From the NCBI GenBank assembly GCA_052085365.1, contig JBQDFP010000021.1, forward strand, positions 1 to 35,170: 35,170 nt of DNA, given 5' to 3'. Shown piece after piece: positions 15,658-23,196 of the stretch. The position numbers were made by a program, and so were the translations under genes. Position 1 is the stretch's first letter, and each line of letters opens with the position of its first letter. The notes beneath the pieces were generated by a model. It had not been told where the DNA came from and made no database searches. It worked only from the letters and a program-made list of their open reading frames with translations. This DNA comes from Canibacter sp052085365 (GTDB taxonomy: Bacteria > Actinomycetota > Actinomycetes > Actinomycetales > Microbacteriaceae).

Positions 15658-16752
15658 CTAATCGTTTTTGGTGGAAATACTGCGCACGGATTTGCGGTTG
15701 ATGAGCTCAGTTTCGAGCGTCGCAACCTGTGCTGTGTCGTTGCCACCGTGGATCCTCTTCATTAACGCTTCCGCCGCGGTGTGACCGAGTTGCTGCAGTG
15801 GCTGGCGCACCGTTGTGAGGGGAGGCTGCATCACTTCAGCCCACGAACTGTCATCGAGCCCGATGAGTGATATATCTTCAGGAATCTTCAGCCCGCGCTC
15901 TGAAATGGCGTGCAGAGTGCCGGTCAGCGCTTCGAGCTCAGTGCAGAAAAACGCGGTCGGGGGGTTGGGAGAATCAAGCATCCGACCCGCATTGGCTTGT
16001 GCTTGTGCTTCTGTTTTCTTTCCAATTGAAACGAGTGATGGATCCACTGGCAACGAGCGATCGTCGAGGGCATCAAAGTAGCCCAGGATGCGTTGACCGT
16101 CGGTCCAAATGTCACGCTGTGCTGCTTTGGTGAGTTCCCGACGGAGCGTGGCTTCGTCTACTGTGGACGGCCCCCACACAAAGCCGACGCGAGTATGGCC
16201 AGCATCGAGCAGGTGGGTTACCGCGTCTCTGGTCGTTTGCCGGTTCGCAATGACTACTGCATCAAGGTCGAGGTCGTTGACGATTCTGTCGATCAAGACT
16301 ACTGGGATTCCTTGGTCTCGCGCCTGCGAAATGTGTGCAGCGTTTTTGGCCTCTCGCGCTGCAGAAGCGACAATAATTCCGTCAACTCGGTTATTGATGA
16401 GGAGGCGAAATGCTTCCACTTCTTCGTCTAAGTCCTCGCTTGTGCTCAGCAGCAGTGTCCCAAAGCCTTCTTCGCGGGCTGTGTCGGTAATGCTTTGAAT
16501 GAGGCTTGCAAAGAAGGGGTTCGCGAGGTCAGCCATCACGACACCGATCGTTTGACTGCGTCCGGTTGACACGCTGCGCGCGAGAGCGTTTGGATGGTAG
16601 CCCAGTTCTTCAGCAGCAGCGAGGACTTTCTCCCTGAGCACATCACTCACATACCCATAGTTCCCAAGAGTGCGGGCTGCTGTAGCACGACCGACACCAG
16701 CGGCCTTTGCGACCTCTGAAATTGTGGGAGCGCCGCGCTTCTCATCTGTCAA
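15658..16752 (-). CDS. LacI-family repressor of the fructosamine locus
   Basis: This 364-residue regulator has an N-terminal LacI HTH (TISEVAKAAGVGRATAARTL, residues about 9-28, then the NYGYVSD hinge side). A periplasmic-binding-like effector domain follows (TIGVVMADLANPFFASLIQ and GLDDSSWAEVMQPPLTTVRQ). I chose the TTG at 16752, preceded by GGGAGGGCG, because it gives normal family length; the open frame extends to a TTG at 16863 that overlaps the frlD stop. It is the last gene of the frlB-frlD-lacI unit, so it is probably autoregulated. The two palindromes at 18851 and 19017 are its likely operators. The inducer would be a fructosamine or its phosphate; that is inferred from the neighbours. 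Confidence 0.86.
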   Translation of the reverse strand: MTDEKRGAPTISEVAKAAGVGRATAARTLGNYGYVSDVLREKVLAAAEELGYHPNALARSVSTGRSQTIGVVMADLANPFFASLIQSITDTAREEGFGTLLLSTSEDLDEEVEAFRLLINNRVDGIIVASAAREAKNAAHISQARDQGIPVVLIDRIVNDLDLDAVVIANRQTTRDAVTHLLDAGHTRVGFVWGPSTVDEATLRRELTKAAQRDIWTDGQRILGYFDALDDRSLPVDPSLVSIGKKTEAQAQANAGRMLDSPNPPTAFFCTELEALTGTLHAISERGLKIPEDISLIGLDDSSWAEVMQPPLTTVRQPLQQLGHTAAEALMKRIHGGNDTAQVATLETELINRKSVRSISTKND

Positions 16753-16859
16753 TGATTCGCCCTCCCGCGTCGATGTGCGTTTGTATACCTTGGATATATG
16801 GACCGTCTTGTTACTACCTAGATTAGCTTGAAGCCGCCAGTCTGCTTCAAGGAGCTGTG

Positions 16860-17741
16860 TCAATCAGATGACTTCGGGCGCACAGAACGTGAGCGCCCGA
16901 ATGCTCCTTCTTCTTTGCACTGTTCGCGCGCGTTGAGCGCACCTTCGTGGAGTGCTTTTTGTAAATGATTCTCGTGGGGCGGAACTGTTTTGTTCCATCC
17001 TGAGGAATACAACGATCGAATAAAACCAGTTGCAAAGGCGTCGCCTGCGCCCATCGTGTCGACGAGTCCGTCCTCGGCTGAAAGCGGATAGGCGGGGGCT
17101 GTTAACGTCATCTCGCCATCGGTCACCATAGCGCCGTCGGCGCCGAGTGTAATGAGTCCGAGCCTTGCGCCGGCCGTTACGGCGGTGGAAATGAGTTGGT
17201 GGGATTCTTCGCGTGTGAGTGATGAACCAGAAAAGAGCGCGAGATCAATGTGCGGTGCAATCTGTGCAATGTAGTGGGTATCGCGGCCTTGGTCGTCATC
17301 AGAGAAGTCGAATGTGACGAGCGTATCGGTGTCTGCAAGCCGGGGGAGGCTGGGCTCTACCTCGGAGTAAATACTGGTGTGGACGACGTGAAATGAGCGG
17401 GCGTATTCGAGGCGACCGTCTTCTAGGTCAATGGGTTCACGACTCGTGACCCCGCCTTCATTACCGCCAATAAACGTGCGTTCACCGTTGATAGAACGTA
17501 GTAGTGCGATGCCGGAATCACCGGGCTTCACGACGCATTCGCGAGTCGAAACTCCTTCAGCTTCTATGGATTCCCGAAGAAACGTTGCCGCTTCGTCGGT
17601 GCCAAACACACCGAGATATTCTGCGTGGTCGCCTGCTCGTTGCGTGTACACCGCAACGTTGACCGCGTTGCCGCCGGGATACTCACGATGACGATCCACA
17701 AATCGATCGACGATATTGTCACCGAAGCCGAGAAGTCGCAT
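16860..17741 (-). CDS. frlD: Fructosamine (fructoselysine) 6-kinase-like PfkB sugar kinase
   Basis: The 293-residue PfkB/ribokinase-family protein resembles E. coli FrlD closely. It has the N-terminal LGFGDNIVDRF, the substrate segment PGGNAVNVAVYTQRAG (22-37), LVTFDFSDD (141-149), LITLGADGA (197-205), and the catalytic DTMGAGDAF with the general base Asp234. The C-terminus carries an EGAFG corresponding to the end of FrlD, plus a basic tail of about 14 residues. FrlD phosphorylates the C6 hydroxyl of fructoselysine with ATP; the product is split by FrlB. It lies directly upstream of lacI and 76 bp downstream of frlB. The amino-acid part of the substrate is not determined. Confidence 0.85.
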   Translation of the reverse strand: MRLLGFGDNIVDRFVDRHREYPGGNAVNVAVYTQRAGDHAEYLGVFGTDEAATFLRESIEAEGVSTRECVVKPGDSGIALLRSINGERTFIGGNEGGVTSREPIDLEDGRLEYARSFHVVHTSIYSEVEPSLPRLADTDTLVTFDFSDDDQGRDTHYIAQIAPHIDLALFSGSSLTREESHQLISTAVTAGARLGLITLGADGAMVTDGEMTLTAPAYPLSAEDGLVDTMGAGDAFATGFIRSLYSSGWNKTVPPHENHLQKALHEGALNAREQCKEEGAFGRSRSVRPKSSD

Positions 17742-17762
17742 ATTTACCCGCTTTTCAAAGGT

Positions 17763-17798
17763 GTTGGGCGGCGCCGTAGTACCCAGACGCCGCCCAAC
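17763..17798 (-). other. Intercistronic stem-loop between frlB and frlD
   Basis: GTTGGGCGGCG (17763-17773) and CGCCGCCCAAC (17788-17798) are a perfect 11-bp inverted repeat with a 14-base loop and no T-run. It could protect the frlB message or attenuate frlD and lacI expression. Confidence 0.6.
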
Positions 17799-17817
17799 TC
17801 AAAGTGCTGATCTGGGA

Positions 17818-18822
17818 CTAGTAATCCATGACTCGGTAGTACCTGCGCAGGTCCAGTGAGTGATCGCGCACGCGTTCGAGATGCTTGCTGACGCGTCCCA
17901 TAATCGTGTCAAGTACGATGGGTGCAATCAGTGCGCGTGAGGACTTGCTGAAACCGGGAATTTCATAGTCTTGTGTGTCGAAAACCGACACGTTTTGTGA
18001 GACCCGTTTGGCGAACGAGATTGCGCGGTCGGTGAGGGGACGTGTGGAGTCTTCGCCCTGAAAGATGACTACTGAGGTGTCTTCTTCGAGGAGTTCGAGG
18101 GAACCGTGGAAGAACTCTGCGCTGTGCACTCGGGTAGTCCGGAGCCACTGCATTTCTTCGAGGATGCACATTGAGTAGAGGTACGTGAATCCCCAGATGG
18201 GCCCGCCACCGATGAGGAAGTGGTAGTCGGTGTCTTTGTTGCGTTCGGCGAATGCGGACGCGATCGGTTCGGCCTGTTCTGATACTGAAACTAGGGCATC
18301 TGCCAGGTGCTCGGTCATCTCTGAAGCGAGTGCTTCGTATTCAGGGAATTCGTTTCGGTTGTGCAAAAAGCGACCGATTAGCAGCAGCATTTGCATATCG
18401 AAAGGCCAGGTTTTTTCGGGCGTGCTGTAGGTCTGGTCAACGTTCTGCGCGATGGGGCTGTCAGGCTTGCCCGTGAAAGACACCGTCTGAGCGCCCTGGT
18501 CTTGCACAAACTTGATTGCGTTTACGACGTCTTCGGTCGTGCCGGTCACCGAGGTGAATACCGCGAGAGTGGATTTACCGAGCTGATGGTCACCGGTCGC
18601 GACGAGCTCTGAAGCGATAGCAGCGCGGATGGGAAACGACGTCTGTTGTTTTGCGAGAAGCTCATACGGCAGCATTTGTGCGTATGTTCCGCCTGCGCCG
18701 ACGAGAAGAATATTATCGATTCCCCGGTCTGGGAGGGAATCAGCAAATTTTTCAATATCGGGGCGGAGCGCCATCACGCTATCGAACTGTGTTCGAAACT
18801 CTTCTTCATCAAACTTGAGCAT
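17818..18822 (-). CDS. frlB: Fructosamine-6-phosphate deglycase-like SIS protein
   Basis: The 334-residue protein has two sugar-isomerase (SIS) domains. The first holds ILLVGAGGTYAQMLPYELLA and FTSVTGTTEDVVNAI (about residues 40-110). The second holds LIGGGPIWGFTYLYSMC and SAEFFHGSLELLEEDTSVV, where the EFxHG motif carries the catalytic Glu. The C-terminus DHSLDLRRYYRVMDY aligns with that of E. coli FrlB (DERRYYGGLVEY). FrlB splits fructoselysine 6-phosphate into glucose 6-phosphate and lysine. I chose the second of two adjacent ATGs (18822) because AAAGGA then lies 6 bp upstream; the ATG at 18825 is possible. The gene is first in its operon, with an operator immediately upstream. Confidence 0.86.
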   Translation of the reverse strand: MLKFDEEEFRTQFDSVMALRPDIEKFADSLPDRGIDNILLVGAGGTYAQMLPYELLAKQQTSFPIRAAIASELVATGDHQLGKSTLAVFTSVTGTTEDVVNAIKFVQDQGAQTVSFTGKPDSPIAQNVDQTYSTPEKTWPFDMQMLLLIGRFLHNRNEFPEYEALASEMTEHLADALVSVSEQAEPIASAFAERNKDTDYHFLIGGGPIWGFTYLYSMCILEEMQWLRTTRVHSAEFFHGSLELLEEDTSVVIFQGEDSTRPLTDRAISFAKRVSQNVSVFDTQDYEIPGFSKSSRALIAPIVLDTIMGRVSKHLERVRDHSLDLRRYYRVMDY

Positions 18823-18850
18823 CATTGATCCTTTCAATTCACTACCGAGG

Positions 18851-18864
18851 TGGTACCGGTATCA
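18851..18864. promoter_or_regulatory. LacI-type operator O1 near frlB
   Basis: TGGTACCGGTATCA is a 14-bp near-palindrome with the central CG of LacI/GalR-family sites, starting 29 bp upstream of the frlB start codon. The 16-mer TGGTACCGGTATCAGG recurs identically at 19017, so the pair is very likely recognised by the LacI protein encoded at 15658. Confidence 0.82.
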
Positions 18865-18973
18865 GGTTCGAATAATGCTTGCATACCGAGAGGGGCGGGG
18901 TCAATAAGTTTTTTCACTAATCACGATATTTCAGCGAAAACATGGGAATATCTCCAAAAATGCACAAAACCTC

Positions 18974-19002
18974 TTGCCTAATTGTGTGAAATGAGTCAGA
19001 CT
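18974..19002 (+). promoter_or_regulatory. Candidate promoter for the transport genes
   Basis: TTGCCT (18974-18979) and CAGACT (18997-19002) are 17 bp apart, with the second operator beginning 14 bp after the -10. This is the position where a repressor blocks initiation or early elongation. The -10 is a poor match, so this is tentative. Confidence 0.4.
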
Positions 19003-19016
19003 CTTTTTCACATCAC

Positions 19017-19030
19017 TGGTACCGGTATCA
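19017..19030. promoter_or_regulatory. LacI-type operator O2 before the binding-protein gene
   Basis: TGGTACCGGTATCA, identical to O1, lies 75 bp before the binding-protein start. The two operator centres are 166 bp apart, close to 16 helical turns, which would permit a repression loop. A perfect GGGCGCGCCC palindrome at 19070-19079 lies further downstream in the leader. Confidence 0.82.
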
Positions 19031-19104
19031 GGATGAGGGAATCACCAAGTCATTGGAAATGCTCGGCGCGGGCGCGCCCTCAATGGAGAGAGGCAAAACA
19101 AATA

Positions 19105-20421
19105 ATGCATAAGAAAACGACAGCAGGTATTGCGGCAGCCGCAGTGCTCATGCTCGGACTTGCCGGCTGCGCCGGTGGGACCTCAGACGAGAAAGCGGAC
19201 GTCACCGCGGAGCCAGAGTTCTCAGGTACCTTGAGCATTCTGACGAAGTTCGCGGGTGAACCGCTCGAGCCGTACTTCGAAGACCTGATCGCTGAGTACC
19301 AAACGGAACATCCCGACGTAAAGTTCGATCTCATTCAAGAAACCGACCAGTCGATAAAAGATAAAACTCAGACGCTTACTGCCTCTGGTGCACTCCCAGA
19401 TATCTACTTCACGTGGACCGGTCAGTGGGGTGCAAACTTTGCTGAGTCAGGGCTTGCCGCTGACCTTACCGAAGTGATCGGACCAGACACAGAGTGGGGC
19501 CAACAGTTCGGCGAAGCTTCGCTTGACGCGTTCAAGTATGACGACAAATACTTTGGTATTCCGCTCTATAACAACGGCAAATTCATGGGCTACAACAAGA
19601 CTGCGTTTGACAAGGCGGGTATTGAAGTTCCGACGACCTTTGAAGAGCTCATCGATTCCTGCGAGCCCCTGCGGGACGCCGGTTATGAACCGATTGCGTT
19701 CGGAAACAAGGATGGCTGGCCAGGTCTGCACTACTTACAGCAGTTGTTTGCCTACAACGTGCCTCAAGATGTGCTCGAAAACGACTTTAACGTCGAGACT
19801 GCTCAGTGGGATGACCCGGGGTATGAAAAGTCGATGGAACAGTTCCAAGAGCTTGTCTCTAGCTGCACGGACACTGCACGGGGAAGCAACGGTGTCCTAT
19901 ACACCACCGCTCAAGAAGCCTTCAGCAACGAACGTGCCGCCATGTACTACCAAGAAGTGCTCGAGTTCGACAGCGTCGTAACCGAAGACAGCGCGCTTAC
20001 ACCAGATAACTTTGGTATTTTCCCGTTGCCCAGTGCCGCAAACGCTGCCGGTGACCCAGATGCAATCGAAGGCGCACCCGAAGGGTACTTCATTAACGGT
20101 AAGTCTCAGCAAGCGGCGCTCGCAGTCGACTTCATGAAGTTCGTGACCAATAAACAGAACGCTGAAACCCTCTCGGCACCACCATACGGTCAGCCAAGCA
20201 GTGTGATTGACGCCCTGAACGAAGACACGTCATCACCGGCTGTTCTTGAAGGAATTGAACAGGTGAACGAAGCTTCACAGTTGGTTGGCTGGCTTGACAT
20301 GGTGACCGTTGCAGAAGTGGCCGACGCTTGGCTGTCGGGTGGAGAAGCCTTGATTAGCGGTGGATCCACACCAGACAAGGTTCTTTCGAGCGTCCAGAAA
20401 GCAAACAAGTCTGCTGAATAA
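19105..20421 (+). CDS. ABC transporter sugar-type substrate-binding lipoprotein
   Basis: The 438-residue extracellular solute-binding protein (family 1, MalE/FrlO-like) has a lipoprotein signal: a basic KK at 3-4, a hydrophobic core, and lipobox LAGC with the lipidated Cys22, so it is anchored to the outer face of the membrane. The mature part has the usual SGTLSILTKFAGEPLEPYFE start, a GIPLYNNGKFMGYNK hinge segment and a C-terminal GGEALISGGSTPDKV. I chose ATG 19105 because the signal peptide begins there; upstream codons of the open frame lie in the operator and leader region. It would capture a fructosamine for the two permeases that follow. Confidence 0.9.
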   Translation: MHKKTTAGIAAAAVLMLGLAGCAGGTSDEKADVTAEPEFSGTLSILTKFAGEPLEPYFEDLIAEYQTEHPDVKFDLIQETDQSIKDKTQTLTASGALPDIYFTWTGQWGANFAESGLAADLTEVIGPDTEWGQQFGEASLDAFKYDDKYFGIPLYNNGKFMGYNKTAFDKAGIEVPTTFEELIDSCEPLRDAGYEPIAFGNKDGWPGLHYLQQLFAYNVPQDVLENDFNVETAQWDDPGYEKSMEQFQELVSSCTDTARGSNGVLYTTAQEAFSNERAAMYYQEVLEFDSVVTEDSALTPDNFGIFPLPSAANAAGDPDAIEGAPEGYFINGKSQQAALAVDFMKFVTNKQNAETLSAPPYGQPSSVIDALNEDTSSPAVLEGIEQVNEASQLVGWLDMVTVAEVADAWLSGGEALISGGSTPDKVLSSVQKANKSAE

Positions 20422-20424
20422 AAG

Positions 20425-20458
20425 CGAGAGGTGAAGTAGCCCCCGACTTCACCTCTCG
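20425..20458 (+). other. Stem-loop after the binding-protein gene
   Basis: CGAGAGGTGAAGT (20425-20437) and ACTTCACCTCTCG (20446-20458) are a perfect 13-bp repeat beginning 4 bp past the stop codon, with no T-run after it. Such hairpins after binding-protein genes usually stabilise that part of the message or partly terminate transcription, giving more binding protein than permease. Confidence 0.7.
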
Positions 20459-20529
20459 ATGTAGCCGGGTGCCTCCGCACCGCGAAACGTGCCCGGCCCT
20501 TTCAACAGCTTCCTGGAAGGGAGAAGCAC

Positions 20530-21417
20530 ATGCACGCTCAACCTCGTCAGTTCAGCAAAATCCTGTGGGTAATGCCTGCAATTCTTGTTCTGTTGGTGTT
20601 TGTGTACTGGCCACTGGTGCAAAACTTCGGTTTCGCGACCCTCAAGTGGGACATTTTCACCGGCGGCCAAGAATTTGTGGGCGCTAAGAACTTCGAAAAG
20701 CTCGTATACGATCCCATCTTCTGGCGTTCTCTCTTCAATAACCTGCTCTATGCGGTGCTCTCCATAGGTTTCCAGGTATTTGGAGCGCTCATCATTGCGG
20801 CGTGTGTCGAGAGCGTGCGTCGCGCAAAACTCCGAAACTTTTTGCGAGCCTTGTACTTCATCCCCTCCGCGATCTCACTGACGGTCGCTGGGCTGCTCTT
20901 CTATTTCATGTATGAACCGAATATGGGCATGCTGAACGCCATTCTTGATGCTGTCGGTCTTGGCCAATTGGCGCAGCCGTGGCTGGGGCAGGGCAGCACG
21001 GCGATGGTCGCGATTATTGCGATGAGCCAGTGGCAGGGGTTTGGCTACTCTGCCCTGCTGTTCGCCGTTGCTATCCAGCGGATCCCTACTGAACTGTACG
21101 AGGCAGCAGCGATTGATGGCATCGGCCCGATTCGGCGCTTCTTTACCGTCACCGGCCCGCTCGTGCGAGAAATGTCAGGGCTCATGATGATCGTCACAAT
21201 CTCCGGGGCCTTCCAGGTCTTTAACGAAGTCATGGTGATGACTAGCGGAGGACCAAACAACTCAACCCAGGTGCTCGTGACCTGGCTGTACCGAAGCGGA
21301 TTCGTTCGAAACGACTTCGGGTATGCAGCAGCGATCGCGGTAGTTATCTTCGCGCTCACGCTCATTATCGGCCTGTTCCAACTCTGGTACACACAGCGGA
21401 AGAAGGTGCAGTGGTGA
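20530..21417 (+). CDS. ABC sugar permease, first (MalF/UgpA-type)
   Basis: The 295-residue inner-membrane permease has six predicted membrane segments (the first is LWVMPAILVLLVFVYWPLVQ, residues about 11-30). The cytoplasmic EAA loop ELYEAAAIDGIGPIRRFFTV contacts the ATPase. Sequence type matches the carbohydrate-importer subfamily CUT1, like B. subtilis FrlN. The start ATG is preceded by GGAAGGGAG. Its stop overlaps the next gene. With the lipoprotein and second permease it forms the membrane part of a fructosamine importer. Confidence 0.9.
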   Translation: MHAQPRQFSKILWVMPAILVLLVFVYWPLVQNFGFATLKWDIFTGGQEFVGAKNFEKLVYDPIFWRSLFNNLLYAVLSIGFQVFGALIIAACVESVRRAKLRNFLRALYFIPSAISLTVAGLLFYFMYEPNMGMLNAILDAVGLGQLAQPWLGQGSTAMVAIIAMSQWQGFGYSALLFAVAIQRIPTELYEAAAIDGIGPIRRFFTVTGPLVREMSGLMMIVTISGAFQVFNEVMVMTSGGPNNSTQVLVTWLYRSGFVRNDFGYAAAIAVVIFALTLIIGLFQLWYTQRKKVQW

Positions 21418-22247
21418 AACGTGTAACTTTTCTCGGAAGAATGACGAGCGTCTTCCTGTGGGCCTTCCTCATCGCGCTGGCCGTAGTCGTCGTGTATCCA
21501 CTCCTGTGGATGGTGATGAACGGATTCAAAACGAACTCTGAGCTGTTTGGAAATCCGTTCGCAATGCCCACACACTGGTCGTTCGATAACTATGTGAAGG
21601 CCTGGAACCGAGGCGTCCAAGACTTCGTCACCACGAGTGTGCTGGTCACGATTACCTCCACGATCACGACCGTATTTATTAGCGCCTGGGCTGCATACGG
21701 GCTCACCCGAGTGCGCATCCCGTTTGGACGGGTCTGGTCCACGTTCATATTGGGTGGGCTGATGCTCGCCCCCGCAGTGGCACTGGTGCCGCTGGTGAAA
21801 ATGTTTCAATCACTGGGGCTCTACAACACGTGGTGGGCGCTCATGATTCTGTACACCGCATTTCGTATTCCGTTCACAACGTTCCTGATCCGCGCATACA
21901 TGATCGATCTACCCTCAGAGATCGATGAGGCGGCCGAAGTGGACGGTGCAAGTAGATGGAAAACGTTCTGGCAGATTATTCTGCCCATGTGCAAACCGGT
22001 CTTGATCTCGACCGTTCTGCTGCACGTGCTCTTTTCGTGGAACGAGTACCTGTTTGCAATGATCTTCACCAGCGGTGACGAAGCGAGAACCTTGCCCGTG
22101 GGGCTCACGAGCCTGATGAGTAAACACGGCACTGATTACCCGGTCGTATTTGCGGGAATGGTGATCGCAGCGATACCGGTGATCCTGCTCTTCCTCGCCT
22201 GCCAGAGATACTTCGTGAAGGGTCTTGCTGACGGCGTAGGTAAGTAG
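21414..22247 (+). CDS. ABC sugar permease, second (MalG/UgpE-type)
   Basis: The 277-residue partner permease has an N-terminal membrane segment (FLWAFLIALAVVVVYPLLW) and an EAA loop EIDEAAEVDGASRWKTFWQI of the CUT1 MalG/FrlM kind. Two adjacent GTG codons (21411 and 21414) could start it; I chose 21414 because AGAAGG is then 7 bp upstream, which gives an overlap with the preceding TGA. No ATP-binding subunit follows, so the importer must use a shared MsmK/MsiK-like ATPase encoded elsewhere. Confidence 0.9.
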   Translation: MKRVTFLGRMTSVFLWAFLIALAVVVVYPLLWMVMNGFKTNSELFGNPFAMPTHWSFDNYVKAWNRGVQDFVTTSVLVTITSTITTVFISAWAAYGLTRVRIPFGRVWSTFILGGLMLAPAVALVPLVKMFQSLGLYNTWWALMILYTAFRIPFTTFLIRAYMIDLPSEIDEAAEVDGASRWKTFWQIILPMCKPVLISTVLLHVLFSWNEYLFAMIFTSGDEARTLPVGLTSLMSKHGTDYPVVFAGMVIAAIPVILLFLACQRYFVKGLADGVGK

Positions 22248-22255
22248 ATGCACTC

Positions 22256-23116
22256 ATGACGCCTGAACTCTCGCAAACTAACATTCTGGGCAGCAACTTC
22301 TCGTTTCAACATGTGCCGTTGCGTGAGTGCTTCGCTGCGATGCAGAAACATGGACGAACAGGCTTTGAGTTGTGGGGAATCGCACCCCACTGCGCTATTG
22401 CGTGGGTCAGTACCAGCGATGCAAGAAACATCAAACGTGAGGCGACCGCTCATGGGCTCACAATTACCTGTCTCACACCCGAGCAGGTGATGTATCCCGT
22501 CAACATTGCTTCTTGCGATAACCAGCTGCGGGATCACAGCCTGAAGCACTTTCTTCGCGCAGCAGAAATCGCAGCAGAGCTCGAAACGAAATATCTATTC
22601 CTCACCAGTGGCAGAGGAGGCGAACTCGAAAACCGCGAAGCCGCGTGGCGACGATCTCGTGACGCGATTGGCCATATTGTCACTCGGTGCGAAGAACTCG
22701 GACTTCACGTGTTGCTCGAACCACTGCAACGCGTGGAGTCGAATCTGATTACAACGGCGGCGCACGCCCGGACGATGCTTGATGAAGTCGGCTCGCAGAA
22801 CCTGGGGGTCACTCTCGATACTGTGGCTATGGCTGCCGCGGGTGACACTGTTGAGAGTTATTTTGAGACGCTTCCCGATCGAGTTTGGCATGTACACCTC
22901 GTTGACGGCACCCCGACTGGCCATCTCATTCCGGGGCAGGGAACGCTGCCGCTAGACAGATATGTCACCTCACTCAAGCACAGCGGCTACACGGGCAACA
23001 TCACCCTCGAAATATTCGGTGACGGAACGTATGCGATTGACCCTCGAACTGCGTACGGTGAAGCACTGGAGACCGCAACACATTTGCTCTCGGCAGCCAG
23101 CGCAAAACAGGCATAA
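22256..23116 (+). CDS. frlC: FrlC-like sugar-amine epimerase (AP endonuclease 2 / xylose-isomerase-like TIM barrel)
   Basis: The 286-residue TIM-barrel protein matches E. coli FrlC at several points: GFELWGIAPHC (36-46; FrlC has GIEIWGGRPHA), LTPEQVMYPVN, VLLEPLQRVESN (FrlC LEPLTPYESN), a VTLDTVAMA metal segment, WHVHLVDG and LIPGQGTLPL. FrlC interconverts fructoselysine and its C3 epimer psicoselysine. A metal site of Glu, Asp, His and Glu is expected, and the carrying motifs are present. It begins 8 bp after the permease stop without a strong Shine-Dalgarno, so coupling is likely. It would widen the range of glycated amines that the locus can use. Confidence 0.78.
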   Translation: MTPELSQTNILGSNFSFQHVPLRECFAAMQKHGRTGFELWGIAPHCAIAWVSTSDARNIKREATAHGLTITCLTPEQVMYPVNIASCDNQLRDHSLKHFLRAAEIAAELETKYLFLTSGRGGELENREAAWRRSRDAIGHIVTRCEELGLHVLLEPLQRVESNLITTAAHARTMLDEVGSQNLGVTLDTVAMAAAGDTVESYFETLPDRVWHVHLVDGTPTGHLIPGQGTLPLDRYVTSLKHSGYTGNITLEIFGDGTYAIDPRTAYGEALETATHLLSAASAKQA

Positions 23117-23118
23117 CA

Positions 23119-23144
23119 GGGTTGCACGTTTGAGGTTGCAGCCC
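23119..23144 (+). terminator. Weak hairpin after frlC
   Basis: GGGTTGCA (23119-23126) pairs with TGCAGCCC (23137-23144) with one G-U pair. No T-run follows, so it may only attenuate or stabilise the message before the sortase gene. Confidence 0.35.
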
Positions 23145-23196
23145 ACTTTCAGCCCGGGCACGGCCAATCTTGAACTCAGGACATATCATTGTCAGT

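Noticed and set aside
16753..16863. Extended N-terminus of the LacI protein
   Set aside because: The extra 37 residues have no family match, and TTG 16752 has a strong Shine-Dalgarno and gives normal length.
21045..21809. 254-residue open frame on the minus strand over the permeases
   Set aside because: It is antisense to two clear ABC permease genes with EAA loops, is rich in His, Gln and Arg in a way typical of a shadow frame, and has no motif.
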